The notes under the pieces were generated by a model. It saw only the letters and a list, made by a program, of their open reading frames with translations, did no database searches and was not told the origin of the DNA. DNA of 64,000 nucleotides from Chloroflexota bacterium (GTDB lineage Bacteria; Chloroflexota; Dehalococcoidia; GIF9; UBA5629), in contig VGNX01000004.1 of the NCBI GenBank assembly GCA_016865855.1, positions 18,890-82,889 of the forward strand, in the 5' to 3' direction. Positions 54,521 to 62,935 of the stretch are shown piece after piece. Numbering within the stretch: position 1 is the first letter of the stretch; each line of letters begins with the position of its first letter. A program made the position numbers and the translations under genes.

Positions 54521-54955
54521 ATGGCCGGAATTATCGCCGTCTGCAAAAGTGACAAAAAGGGAATAAAGAAGGAAGACGTAAAAGAAGGGCTTCTAAGGGA
54601 GGACTTCGGCCTTGTCGGCGATGCTCATGCCGATTGCTGCACGCACCGGCAGGTAAGTTTGCTTGCTGTGGAAAGCATCGACAAGATGCGGGCTCTGGGC
54701 TTAGAGCTGAAGCCCGGAGATTTCGCCGAGAATTTGACCACTGAGGGGATAGACCTGGTGTCGCTACCTGTCGGCACGAGGATGTCAGTCGGGAAGCAAG
54801 TTGTCCTGGAAGTCACTCAAATCGGCAAGGAGTGCCATACCGGGTGCGCTATCTACCAGCAGGTGGGCAAGTGCATCATGCCTGAGGAGGGGGTGTTTGC
54901 CAAGGTGATTCGAGGTGGACCTGTCAGGGTCGGAGACAAGATAGAGGTAGGGTAA
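54521..54955 (+). CDS. MOSC-domain protein
   Basis: This 144-residue stand-alone MOSC domain reads GIIAVCKSDKKGIKKEDVKEG, then GLVGDAHADCCTHRQVSLLA near 31 and IGKECHTGCAIYQQVGKC near 100. MOSC domains act in molybdenum cofactor sulfuration and sulfur transfer; the conserved Cys near 104 may carry persulfide. It precedes fdhD by one base and both probably act on the same molybdenum or tungsten enzyme. The 120-base leader upstream (54400-54520) has CAGCTC...GAGCTG pairing but no recognised riboswitch. Confidence 0.88.
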   Translation: MAGIIAVCKSDKKGIKKEDVKEGLLREDFGLVGDAHADCCTHRQVSLLAVESIDKMRALGLELKPGDFAENLTTEGIDLVSLPVGTRMSVGKQVVLEVTQIGKECHTGCAIYQQVGKCIMPEEGVFAKVIRGGPVRVGDKIEVG

Positions 54956-54956
54956 G

Positions 54957-55748
54957 ATGGTGAGCGAGGTGGAGAGGGTACCTATATTACGGCTTACTGA
55001 GGCAGGGAAGAGCACCACCGATGATGTCGTTGTCAGAGAATTTCCTCTTACTATTATCCTGAACAATCAAGAGCTGGTAACTCTGCTGTGTTCCCCTAAA
55101 AATCTCGATTATCTGGCTGTCGGCTTCCTTTCCTCCGAGAGGTTGCTCAAAAGCAAAGACGAAATCAAGAAGATAATGGTTGACGACCGGAGAGGTGTGG
55201 CACGTGTGGAAACTGAAGAAAGTAACAAACAGGCTGACGAGTTCTTGTTCAAGCGGCTCATTACTTCGGGCTGCGGCAGAGGCGCTTCTTTTTACAGCGC
55301 CGCTGACGTCGACGGACAGGTGAAAGTAGAATCTCAGGTTAGAATATCGGCTCTTGACATATTCGAACTGGTAAGGGAGTTTCAGCACCGGTCCCAGATT
55401 TTCAGGACGACCGGTGGTGTTCACAGCGCTGCCTTATGCGATACGAAGAGCATTCTGGTTTTTAGTGAGGACATAGGCAGGCATAATGCCATTGATAAAA
55501 TATTTGGCGAATGTATCTTGAAAGATATACCGACTGATGACCGCATAATAGTCACCAGCGGCAGGGTTTCCTCAGAGATATTGCTTAAAGCGGCTAAAAG
55601 AAATATTCCTCTGCTTATCTCCAAATCTGCCCCCACTGACCTGGGGGTGAAGTTGGCCAACGATTTAGGCGTCACCCTTATCGGCTTTGTCAGGGGGAAA
55701 AGGATGAATGTTTACTCTAACGACTGGAGGGTAGCGAGCCATGGATAG
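54957..55748 (+). CDS. fdhD: FdhD-type formate dehydrogenase accessory sulfurtransferase
   Basis: The 263-residue FdhD-family protein has EFPLTIILNNQELVTLLCSPKNLDYLAVGFL near 28, ITSGCGRG (Cys106) and RTTGGVHSAALCDTK...FSEDIGRHNAIDK near 154. FdhD moves sulfur from IscS to the molybdenum cofactor of formate dehydrogenase. In E. coli the loop has two cysteines (CxxC); here the second position is Gly109, as in a number of homologs. Its presence implies a formate dehydrogenase or related enzyme elsewhere in the genome. The 3' end overlaps nadA by 8 bases. Confidence 0.93.
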   Translation: MVSEVERVPILRLTEAGKSTTDDVVVREFPLTIILNNQELVTLLCSPKNLDYLAVGFLSSERLLKSKDEIKKIMVDDRRGVARVETEESNKQADEFLFKRLITSGCGRGASFYSAADVDGQVKVESQVRISALDIFELVREFQHRSQIFRTTGGVHSAALCDTKSILVFSEDIGRHNAIDKIFGECILKDIPTDDRIIVTSGRVSSEILLKAAKRNIPLLISKSAPTDLGVKLANDLGVTLIGFVRGKRMNVYSNDWRVASHG

Positions 55749-56661
55749 AGAGCCAGGGCTGACCGAAAAAATCTTAAGTTTAAAAGAAAAAAGAAATGCC
55801 GTTATCCTTGTCCATAACTATCAATTGGGCGAGGTTCAGGATATAGCTGACTTCGTTGGCGATTCCCTGGACCTTAGCCAGAGAGCGGCTAAGACCGATG
55901 CCAGTGTCATAGTCTTTTGCGGTGTTCATTTCATGGCGGAGACAGCCTCCATACTCTGTCCTGACAAGACGGTCCTGCTTCCAGACATGCATGCCGGCTG
56001 TCCTATGGCTAACATGATTACTGCCCCGCAGCTGCGTGCCAGGAAAAAGGAACATCCGAAGGCTACGGTGGTCTGCTACATCAACTCCTCGGCTGCGGTT
56101 AAGGCTGAGTCAGATGTTTGCTGCACTTCCGCTAATGCAGTTGGTGTCATAGAAAGCCTGACTGCGGACGAAATACTGTTTGTACCTGACCAGTACCTGG
56201 GGCACTATATCTCCACTAAAACCGGCAAGAAGATAATTCTGTGGCCGGGCTTTTGCCCCACCCATGCCCGGATACTGCCTGAGCATATCATCAAACTCAA
56301 GCACGAATATCCCGAAGCTAAAGTAGTAGTTCACCCGGAATGCAAGCCGGGGGTGATAGCTCTGGCTGATGAGGTGTTGAGCACCAGCGGTATGATACAG
56401 TTTGCCAAAAGGGAAGATGTTCGGCAAATGATTGTGGGCACGGAGATAGGCATAATCTACAGGCTCAGAAAAGAAAATCCGGGCAAGCACTTCATCCCTG
56501 TTTCAGAGCAGGCAGTATGCCCCAACATGAAGCTAATCACCCTGGAGAAAGTCCTGTGGTCTCTCGAGGAGACGGCGCCGGTGGTTAAGGTTCCGGAGAA
56601 GATACGTCTTAGGGCAAAGAAGGCTGTGGCCAAGATGCTGGAGGTAGGGAGGAGTGCGTGA
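55741..56661 (+). CDS. nadA: Quinolinate synthase A
   Basis: This 306-residue Fe-S enzyme is of the short type. The three cluster cysteines appear as Cys87 (MHAGCPMA), Cys172 (PGFCPTH) and Cys260 (EQAVCPNM), matching the spacing of the Thermotoga enzyme. It condenses iminoaspartate with dihydroxyacetone phosphate to quinolinate for NAD synthesis. nadB and nadC are not adjacent. It requires a [4Fe-4S] cluster, consistent with the cysteine desulfurase a few genes upstream. It overlaps both fdhD and cutA. Confidence 0.95.
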   Translation: MDREPGLTEKILSLKEKRNAVILVHNYQLGEVQDIADFVGDSLDLSQRAAKTDASVIVFCGVHFMAETASILCPDKTVLLPDMHAGCPMANMITAPQLRARKKEHPKATVVCYINSSAAVKAESDVCCTSANAVGVIESLTADEILFVPDQYLGHYISTKTGKKIILWPGFCPTHARILPEHIIKLKHEYPEAKVVVHPECKPGVIALADEVLSTSGMIQFAKREDVRQMIVGTEIGIIYRLRKENPGKHFIPVSEQAVCPNMKLITLEKVLWSLEETAPVVKVPEKIRLRAKKAVAKMLEVGRSA

Positions 56662-56987
56662 AAGAGACCGGCAAGATAGTCATCTTCATTACCACCAGCA
56701 CCGAGGAAGAAGCTCACAGTATAGCTGAGCTGCTGCTTGGTCACAAAAAAGCTGCCTGCGTAAACATCGTGCCCAGGGTGGATTCATCGTTTTGGTGGCA
56801 GGGCAAGCTCGATTCAGCCTGGGAAAGCCTTCTCATCATCAAGACCAAAGCCTCGCTGCTCCCCGAAGTCATCGAACTGGTCAAAAGCACCCACAGCTAT
56901 GAAGTCCCCGAAATAATCGCCCTTCCCGTCATCGGCGGCAACGAAGATTACCTGAAGTGGATTGATGACGAGGTTAAAGAGAGCTGA
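56658..56987 (+). CDS. cutA: CutA-type divalent cation tolerance protein
   Basis: The 109-residue CutA1 protein has VIFITTSTEEEAHSIAELLLGHKKAACVNIVPRVDSSFWWQGKL and the C-terminal STHSYEVPEIIALPVIGGNEDYLKWI. It forms a trimeric PII-like fold; the copper-tolerance role is disputed and its true function is unclear. GTG start overlapping the nadA stop (4 bases). It is the last gene of this run. Confidence 0.93.
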   Translation: MKETGKIVIFITTSTEEEAHSIAELLLGHKKAACVNIVPRVDSSFWWQGKLDSAWESLLIIKTKASLLPEVIELVKSTHSYEVPEIIALPVIGGNEDYLKWIDDEVKES

Positions 56988-57124
56988 CGTATTGAACGAA
57001 ACGCTAGGAAGTGTAATATTGAGGAGCCAAACAAAGATAACCCAATTTGCCTGTTGGAGTGCCCACTGTTCGGTAGGATAATGTTGGCCAGCGGTATACA
57101 CGGCAGGCGATGATCAATCCAAAA

Positions 57125-57823
57125 CTACCACACGCCAGGCAAGAGCCGGTAGCGTACTCTTTGTGCATATTTCGTATAGCCTTCAAGTTCCCGCTTCAGC
57201 GTGTCATCCTCTAGAGCTGTCCTTAATATAGCAATGATAATGGTGGCAACAGTGGGTATAAGAGCCCAGTATGAGGTAAGGCCAAATGGTAAAGCGATCA
57301 TGTAGATGATGCTACCCAAGTAACCTGGATGCCTAACGAACCGATAAGGCCCAGTGGTAACAACATGGTGCCCACGCTCTTTTTGAATACGAACCACACC
57401 CGAAAAAAATCGGTTCTCACGCATTGCCCATAGAGTTGGCACATATCCAACTATAAGAAGTACAAGTCCAAGAACTGCACAAATATTCGGTAAAGATCCC
57501 GACCAGCCGAATCGGAAGTCAAGTCCAGCAACAATAATGACAGCTAGCGGCCCCAACCGCCCCATAATAAAAGCGAGTGGAAGGTCTTTGCGCTCGTATC
57601 CCTTTTTGACTCCAGTGCGCTCTTCTATTAGCCCTGGGTCCAGAAGTACAACGCCAAGCGTGGTGCCTGCAAGCATAACCAAAGCTAACATCCAAGCCCA
57701 AAACCACTTTAAACTACCTGCCGTAACAAAGAGGACAGCAATAAAAAAAAGCGTGACAAGGAACGAGAGGATGATGTTACGTAATTTACGTTTCCGGCTC
57801 AAATTGCCCACAGCTTCGCTCAT
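57125..57823 (-). CDS. Isoprenylcysteine carboxyl methyltransferase-like membrane protein
   Basis: The 232-residue protein has about five membrane helices and the ICMT/PEMT C-terminal motif GPYRFVRHPGYLGSIIYMIALPFGL near 158, ending RTALEDDTLKRELEGYTKYAQRVRYRLLPG. Bacterial members methylate phospholipids, small molecules or unknown targets with S-adenosylmethionine. It is a single gene on the minus strand between cutA (137 bases, no feature seen) and a 305-base gap. Confidence 0.85.
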   Translation of the reverse strand: MSEAVGNLSRKRKLRNIILSFLVTLFFIAVLFVTAGSLKWFWAWMLALVMLAGTTLGVVLLDPGLIEERTGVKKGYERKDLPLAFIMGRLGPLAVIIVAGLDFRFGWSGSLPNICAVLGLVLLIVGYVPTLWAMRENRFFSGVVRIQKERGHHVVTTGPYRFVRHPGYLGSIIYMIALPFGLTSYWALIPTVATIIIAILRTALEDDTLKRELEGYTKYAQRVRYRLLPGVW

Positions 57824-58128
57824 GCAAATTCTCTTCTATGAATTCACTAATCCGATCTATCATCCCAACACTTACTGACCTCACCACCACAATTGTAGCA
57901 CTTCTCCAATCAAAATCGTCGGGATAGGCTAAACCAAACGTAATCGGAATTTCCGGGAACTGCAATCTTGCCTGAACAAAATGAGTTTTCGTGCAATGTT
58001 CAAATAATCTAAGGGAAAAACGAGCCCTGCTACTCAGAGTGCTCTCACAATATGTTCGAAATTCTCTTTGGTTCGTTTGCCAAAGTATAACAGGTCAGAC
58101 AAAATGATAACTTTTTTCGGCTATATTT
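57824..58128. other. 305-base gap, nothing recognised
   Basis: This AT-rich stretch lies between the methyltransferase gene start and the end of the diaphorase operon. There is no open frame of note, no repeat of the two families and no clear hairpin with a T-run. It must hold the promoter of the methyltransferase gene, but no convincing boxes are seen. Confidence 0.4.
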
Positions 58129-58815
58129 CTATACATAGCGTCCACAGGCGAAGCCTTCACCCAGTTTACACCACACGCAGCTGCCCACCATCTCGTCGGC
58201 GATTATGAGCTGCGATTCGCAGTTGCCACAGAGGCGTTCCTCCCCGGGTTTCATGGGACCGTCGCAGGGAGTGATGGTCATGGGACAAAGCTGGATGCAG
58301 CTACCGCATTGCTTACAGAACTCTGGCCGAACTCCGAAGGGATAGTCCACGTGGCGATCCTTGCCCCGTCCGACAAAGCCAATCGCCCTGGCTTTCCAGA
58401 CCTCGGTGCAAACTCGTACGCAGCGTCCGCATAAAACACAGTCTTCATTCCGAAAGGGATATCGGACTTCCTTGACCCCACAGCGCAGAGCGATGTCTTG
58501 AATGGCGCGGGAGTTAGGTGCCTGGGCCACCAGCAGCTCGGCAAGGTTGTGGCGCAGTCTCCTTATCCTGTCCGTATTGGTCATGATTACCATACCCTCC
58601 TCCACGTTCAAGGTGCAGGAAGTGGTGACATTGGAACGGCCGTTGACCACATGCTCCACAATGCACAGCCGGCACGCGCCGATGTCGGACAGATAGGGGA
58701 CATGACACAGATGGGGAATGCAGATGCCGTATTCAATCGCGGTGTCGAGCGCGCTGGTACCCTTGATTGCGTGAATGATAGCCCCATCTATGTTAACGTT
58801 GACATATTTCAGCAT
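58129..58815 (-). CDS. HoxU/NuoG-type iron-sulfur subunit (2Fe-2S plus 4Fe-4S)
   Basis: The 228-residue protein has an N-terminal [2Fe-2S] ferredoxin domain (Cys37, Cys48, Cys51, Cys67) and the LRHNLAELLVAQAPNSRAI linker of the NuoG/HoxU family. Two [4Fe-4S] motifs follow: CVLCGRCVRVC near 133 and CKQCGSCIQLCP near 167. A C-terminal CGNC...CVWC rubredoxin- or zinc-ribbon-like knuckle (about 192-228) is unusual for HoxU. It would pass electrons from the NuoF subunit to a hydrogenase or formate dehydrogenase. No catalytic subunit is encoded after it, so the partner lies elsewhere. Confidence 0.9.
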   Translation of the reverse strand: MLKYVNVNIDGAIIHAIKGTSALDTAIEYGICIPHLCHVPYLSDIGACRLCIVEHVVNGRSNVTTSCTLNVEEGMVIMTNTDRIRRLRHNLAELLVAQAPNSRAIQDIALRCGVKEVRYPFRNEDCVLCGRCVRVCTEVWKARAIGFVGRGKDRHVDYPFGVRPEFCKQCGSCIQLCPMTITPCDGPMKPGEERLCGNCESQLIIADEMVGSCVWCKLGEGFACGRYV

Positions 58816-58832
58816 CTTAACACCTCATTTTC

Positions 58833-60686
58833 TCAGGCGACTCTAATCGCATCAAATTTACACTCACTTCGGCAAATCCCGCATTTCTGGCAGAGTTGGG
58901 CGTCAATTATATGCGCCTGTTTTTTCCTGCCAGTGATTGCCCCGTACACGCACCCGCGTAGACAGACACCGCATCCGTTGCACTTGTCCGGATCAATCGA
59001 GTATGTAATCAGAGCTTTGCATACACCGGCCAGGCATTTCTTTTCGTTGATGTGCGCTTCGTATTCCGGGCGGAAGTAACGCAAGGTGGAGAGCACCGGA
59101 TTGGGCGCGGTCTTGCCGAGTCCGCACAGGGCAGTCTGGGCAACCGTATCGGCCAGCTCCTCCAAAAGGTCAAGCTGCTCCGGTTTCCCGCGGCCTTCGG
59201 TGATGTCAGTGATTGTCTCGAGCATGCGGTCAATCCCCAGCCGGCAGGGCAAGCACTTGCCGCACGATTCGTCCTGCAGGAAGGTCAGGAAATACTTGGC
59301 CATGTCAACCATGCAGGTCTCCTCATCCATCACCACCATGCCACCCGAGCCAACCATGGAGCCAGCCTCGTAGAGCACATCGAAGTCTATTGGAAGGTCG
59401 AACTTATCCATCGGCAGACACCCGCCCGATGGCCCGCCGGTCTGTACCGCCTTGACTCGATTGCCATTGACTGCGCCACCGCCGATGTCAAATACCACCG
59501 TGCGGATGGGCGTGCCCATGGCCACTTCGACCAGGCCGGTGTTCTTGATGCGGCCGGTAAGAGCGAGTATCTTGGTGCCCTTGCTCCCCCGGGTCCCCTT
59601 GGAGGCAAACCATGATGAACCATTCAAGATAATGGATGGAACGTTGGCCCATGTCTCGACGTTGTTGAGGGTCGTGGGTTTGTGATAAAGACCGTCCACC
59701 ACCGTGTGGATGTCCTTAGGCCAGGGTTCGCCAACTTTGCCTTCTACTGAGGCCATGAGGGCGGTTGATTCGCCGCAAACAAAGGCCCCTCCGCCCCGGG
59801 CGATGTCCACATCGAACGAAAAGGATGAGCCTAGTATGTTGTCGCCGAGGAGACCGAGTTTGCGGGCCTGCTCGACCACAGTGCGGGAGTGCTCGACGGC
59901 GAGCGGATACTCGTTACGGACGTAAATATATCCCTTTCGAGCGCCAATTGCCCAGGCTCCAATCATCATACCTTCCAGAACCAGGTGAGGATTGCCTTCG
60001 AGCACGCATCGGTCCATATATGCCCCAGGATCGCCCTCGTCCGCGTTACAGATCACGTACTTCTCATCCCCCGGTGCCTCCCGGCACTCGCTCCACTTGC
60101 GCCCAGTCGGGAAACCGCCACCACCGCGCCCCCGTAGTCCTGAGGAGACAATCTCCTTGATGACATTTTCCGGGGTCATGCCACGAAGCACTTTAGTCAG
60201 AGCAGAATATCCACCAGCCACGATGTAATCCTCAATTGAGCAGGGATCAACATTGAGGTTCTGGGAAAGGATCTGCCGGTCCTGCGCCCGGTAAAAGGGA
60301 ATCTCAGACATTATCCGGACAGTCTTCCCTGCAACCGGATCGGTATAAAGCAGTCGCTCGATAACCTCCCCTTTCACCACAGTTTGGTAAACGATCTCGA
60401 AAGCATCCTCCGGCGAGACATGACAATAAAATATGTTGCCCGGCTCAATGATGATGACAGGTCCTTGCTCACAAAAACCGTGGCACCCGGTGACGCACAG
60501 GCGCACCTTCGTGTCCAGCCCCTGCCGGGATAATTCGTCCCTGACCGCGTCAATGACAGCCTGGGACCGCGAGGCCTTACAGCCGGTCCCTCCACACACC
60601 ATCACTGTAGTGGTAATGTTTTGCCGTTGCCCCCGGAGCCGCTCGCGCAAGTGTTCCAGTTCGCGGAAACTATTGAGCCTGGACAT
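58833..60686 (-). CDS. NuoF/HoxF/HndC-type NADH-binding diaphorase subunit
   Basis: The 617-residue protein has an N-terminal thioredoxin-like [2Fe-2S] domain (VCGGTGCKASRSQ, then VTGCHGFCEQGP) and the NADH/FMN-binding GLRGRGGGGFPTGRKW near 187. The N3-type [4Fe-4S] motif SCGKCLPCRLG lies near 478, and two ferredoxin-type [4Fe-4S] motifs close the C-terminus (CNGCGVCLRGC, CQKCGICRSEC). This long form is typical of bifurcating hydrogenases and NAD(P)-linked formate dehydrogenases of anaerobes. It overlaps the NuoE gene by 17 bases. It oxidises NAD(P)H or reduces NAD(P)+ with ferredoxin or a partner enzyme. Confidence 0.95.
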   Translation of the reverse strand: MSRLNSFRELEHLRERLRGQRQNITTTVMVCGGTGCKASRSQAVIDAVRDELSRQGLDTKVRLCVTGCHGFCEQGPVIIIEPGNIFYCHVSPEDAFEIVYQTVVKGEVIERLLYTDPVAGKTVRIMSEIPFYRAQDRQILSQNLNVDPCSIEDYIVAGGYSALTKVLRGMTPENVIKEIVSSGLRGRGGGGFPTGRKWSECREAPGDEKYVICNADEGDPGAYMDRCVLEGNPHLVLEGMMIGAWAIGARKGYIYVRNEYPLAVEHSRTVVEQARKLGLLGDNILGSSFSFDVDIARGGGAFVCGESTALMASVEGKVGEPWPKDIHTVVDGLYHKPTTLNNVETWANVPSIILNGSSWFASKGTRGSKGTKILALTGRIKNTGLVEVAMGTPIRTVVFDIGGGAVNGNRVKAVQTGGPSGGCLPMDKFDLPIDFDVLYEAGSMVGSGGMVVMDEETCMVDMAKYFLTFLQDESCGKCLPCRLGIDRMLETITDITEGRGKPEQLDLLEELADTVAQTALCGLGKTAPNPVLSTLRYFRPEYEAHINEKKCLAGVCKALITYSIDPDKCNGCGVCLRGCVYGAITGRKKQAHIIDAQLCQKCGICRSECKFDAIRVA

Positions 60687-61161
60687 TTTGATTACCCTCC
60701 GTCTTCTGGTGGCGAAGAGTCTCGACCAGTTTACGGAGCTTCGCAGGAGTCATGTGGTGATGATAGGAGCCGTTTTCTGCAACAATCGGGCCCAGTGCAC
60801 AAGCACCCAGGCAGTTAACGTGCTCGACGGAAAAAAGACCGTCGGGGGTCACCTCTCCTGGTTTAACTCCGAGCTGGCCGGTAGCCTGGTCGAGGAGAAG
60901 GCGGGCGCCTCGGACGTGACAGGCCGTGCCCATGCACATGGTGAGAACATTTTTGCCGGACGGCTTTAACCGAAAGGCCTTGTAAAAAGAAGCTACCCGG
61001 TAGACCTCAATAAGCGGCACACCAAGACCCTGAGACACAATTTGCATAGCCTCTTTGGATATATAGCCGTAGTTTTTCTGAATATCCTGGAGAACTTCGA
61101 TGAGTTGATTCGGTTGACTGCGGCGTCCTTCAAGGGTTTGTTCGAGCGTTTGGGGCGGCAT
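60670..61161 (-). CDS. NuoE/HoxE/HndA-type [2Fe-2S] subunit
   Basis: This ~163-residue thioredoxin-like [2Fe-2S] protein reads QPNQLIEVLQDIQKNYGYISKEAMQIVSQGLGVPLIEVYRVASFYKAF. Its cluster cysteines lie in CMGTACHVRGA and CLGACALGP. It completes the diaphorase with the NuoF and HoxU-like subunits. I start it at ATG 61161, where GGAGG lies 5 bases upstream. The frame extends 29 codons further to an ATG at 61248, but that would put the start next to the palindrome and give an atypical N-terminus. Confidence 0.92.
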   Translation of the reverse strand: MPPQTLEQTLEGRRSQPNQLIEVLQDIQKNYGYISKEAMQIVSQGLGVPLIEVYRVASFYKAFRLKPSGKNVLTMCMGTACHVRGARLLLDQATGQLGVKPGEVTPDGLFSVEHVNCLGACALGPIVAENGSYHHHMTPAKLRKLVETLRHQKTEGNQNVQAQ

Positions 61162-61252
61162 GTGAACCTCCTTTAATAATAGAGAGTCAGCTTGACTGCT
61201 TTTAGAATACTTGATAAGCTCAATGATGTACATACGGAAAAAATGCACTTAT

Positions 61253-61275
61253 ATTGCCTATTAAAAATAGGCAAT
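61253..61275. promoter_or_regulatory. Perfect palindrome between the diaphorase operon and LuxR-type regulator
   Basis: ATTGCCTATT-AAA-AATAGGCAAT is a perfect 10-base inverted repeat with a 3-base spacer. It lies 16 bases before the plus-strand regulator start and about 90 bases before the minus-strand NuoE start. This position suits a binding site of the regulator acting on both genes, or a divergent promoter element. Confidence 0.65.
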
Positions 61276-61291
61276 CAAGCGGAGGAATCTA

Positions 61292-62281
61292 ATGGAAAAT
61301 GAAAAAAATCCTTTTTCTCCAACCGGCGGCAGGCATCTGCCTTTTCCCTCGAAAGACTTGGCCCTTTTATGGCGAATCCCTTTTCACGGCGAAACCGAAC
61401 CTGACAAGGTCGAGAACGTGTTACGCGAGCGCATCAAAGAATTGAACTGCCTTTATGAGATCTCGCAACTGGCCGAGTGCTATCTGCATTCCCTTGACGA
61501 TCTGCTACAGGAGCTTGTGAACTTCTTGCCGTATTCATGGCAATATCCGGAGGTCACCTGCGCCCGTATCCTTTTTAAGGAAAAAATCTACACGAGCGAT
61601 AGATTCAAGGTGACCAGCTGGCGACAATCAGCACGGATTTACATGTATCATGAGCCGGTGGGTGAGGTCGGTATTTTCTACTTGGAAGAATGCCCGCCGG
61701 CTGATGAAGGACCTTTTCTGAAAGAGGAACGGGCTCTGCTGGACACAGTGGCCGAGCAGATCGGCACCATTGCCACCCGGATATCGGCAGAGATGGAATT
61801 GCAGGAGGCCAACCGACAATTGACCTTGGAACGTCAAGCCTTACAGGAAGCCAATACTGCCTTGCGGATACTTCTGTCCCGGATTGAGCAGGAGAAACAG
61901 GAAATCCACCGGGATATTAAAACGAATGTCGAAAAAATCCTTATGCCTATACTGCGCGCCCTGGCCTCGCAACTGTCCCCGGCCCAGGTTAAATATGTGG
62001 ATATGCTCCAGAATAACCTCGAGGAAATCACCTCGCCATTCATCAGTAAATTATCTCTTTCCTACCACTCGATGACACCGACCGAAATCGCCATCTGCAA
62101 CATGATCCGGAACGGAATGCGTACCAAAGAAATCGCCGAGATGCGGGGTATATCCGAGGCCACCATCAACCGCCATCGGGAGAAGATCCGGCGCAAACTC
62201 AAAATCACCAACCAGGATGTTAATCTGGCGACTTTCCTGCAATCAGGCATGTGGGAGGGCAAAGAGAAGTTACCGCTCTAG
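61292..62281 (+). CDS. LuxR-type HTH regulator with N-terminal sensor-like domain
   Basis: This 329-residue regulator has an N-terminal GAF-like sensor region (about 45-175), a coiled coil (about 168-215) and a C-terminal LuxR HTH (about 255-310). The HTH shows MTPTEIAICNMIRNGMRTKEIAEMRGISEATINRHREKIRRKLKI. It is encoded divergently from the diaphorase operon, so it probably controls it in response to an unknown signal such as redox state or a substrate. GGAGG ribosome site before ATG. No phosphorylation receiver domain is present. Confidence 0.85.
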   Translation: MENEKNPFSPTGGRHLPFPSKDLALLWRIPFHGETEPDKVENVLRERIKELNCLYEISQLAECYLHSLDDLLQELVNFLPYSWQYPEVTCARILFKEKIYTSDRFKVTSWRQSARIYMYHEPVGEVGIFYLEECPPADEGPFLKEERALLDTVAEQIGTIATRISAEMELQEANRQLTLERQALQEANTALRILLSRIEQEKQEIHRDIKTNVEKILMPILRALASQLSPAQVKYVDMLQNNLEEITSPFISKLSLSYHSMTPTEIAICNMIRNGMRTKEIAEMRGISEATINRHREKIRRKLKITNQDVNLATFLQSGMWEGKEKLPL

Positions 62282-62460
62282 GACAGTTCATCTACTAGAA
62301 TTGTTGAGGGCAACAACTGGATACTCCGACGCCTTGCCAAATTCGGAAAGCGTTTCTTTTTTCCCTCAAATTCTATTCTTTCCTACCTAATGTAAGAGGG
62401 GGAAATCAAAGTATCTAGTTCTTCTGATTTAACCTTGCGACTTCTCGTTGAACGGAGCAA

Positions 62461-62489
62461 GATTGCACAACAGTCAGAAATGTGCAATC
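62461..62489. repeat. Perfect 9-base inverted repeat
   Basis: GATTGCACA-acagtcagaaa-TGTGCAATC forms a perfect hairpin with an 11-base loop. It may be a terminator-like or regulatory structure after the LuxR gene, though no T-run follows. Confidence 0.5.
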
Positions 62490-62538
62490 GTGTTCCAGCG
62501 CACTGAGCCAGAGAGATTCGAACGATGACGCCTAGATT

Positions 62539-62615
62539 AATATTATTACCGAGAATTGAACCTGGATTGGGGTAAACAGTTAAAGAATCTGAAGCTAAAG
62601 TAGGGTAATAATATT
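62539..62615. repeat. 12-base inverted repeat pair flanking 53 bases
   Basis: AATATTATTACC (62539-62550) and GGTAATAATATT (62604-62615) are exact complements. The right arm touches the end of the old transposase fragment. It may be terminal repeat debris or a miniature element. Confidence 0.55.
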
Positions 62616-62863
62616 ACCTCACTGGTAGGCCGCATTGGACAGATTCCGAACTCGTGTTTGGTAAGAAACAACTTATCCCGGCTTTGCAGAAGTTCCTTAC
62701 ATCTCCAGCTACAATCTCTATCTCTATACCCTTGCTTAAGTCCTTCTCTATTAGCTTTTTAAGCTCATGTCCATCGTAATCGTTATCTCGTCCTGGACTA
62801 ACGCTGGTTACAAGCTCTGTCTCAGTGTTAAGGCTTACTTGGTCCTTATGGCCATAGAAATAC
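62614..62863 (-). pseudogene. Fragment of an older DDE transposase
   Basis: On the minus strand an 82-codon open frame reads YFYGHKDQVSLNTETELVTS and on through DYDGHELKKLIEKDLSKGIEIEIVAGD. This resembles the catalytic-region strand of IS1182/IS4/IS5-type transposases (YGYKDH...LITSV...PGN..DG..L). The N-terminal part is missing: the frame breaks exactly where the IS3 element begins. It is therefore an older element cut by the IS3 insertion. Confidence 0.7.
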
Positions 62864-62935
62864 TATACTGCTCCCCATTAAGGAAAGGGCTTCACTAAGA
62901 GAGTAAAATGGCTGAATAACAAGGAGAAAACAGCC

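Larger units (their letters stand above)
62282..62863. other. 580-base gap with inverted repeats and transposase remains
   Basis: There is no intact gene. The gap holds a TTGTTG/CAACAA hairpin at 62301-62316, a 9-base inverted repeat at 62461-62489, a 12-base inverted repeat pair at 62539-62615 and a broken DDE transposase fragment at 62614-62863. The left half (62320-62460) shows nothing recognisable. Confidence 0.6.
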
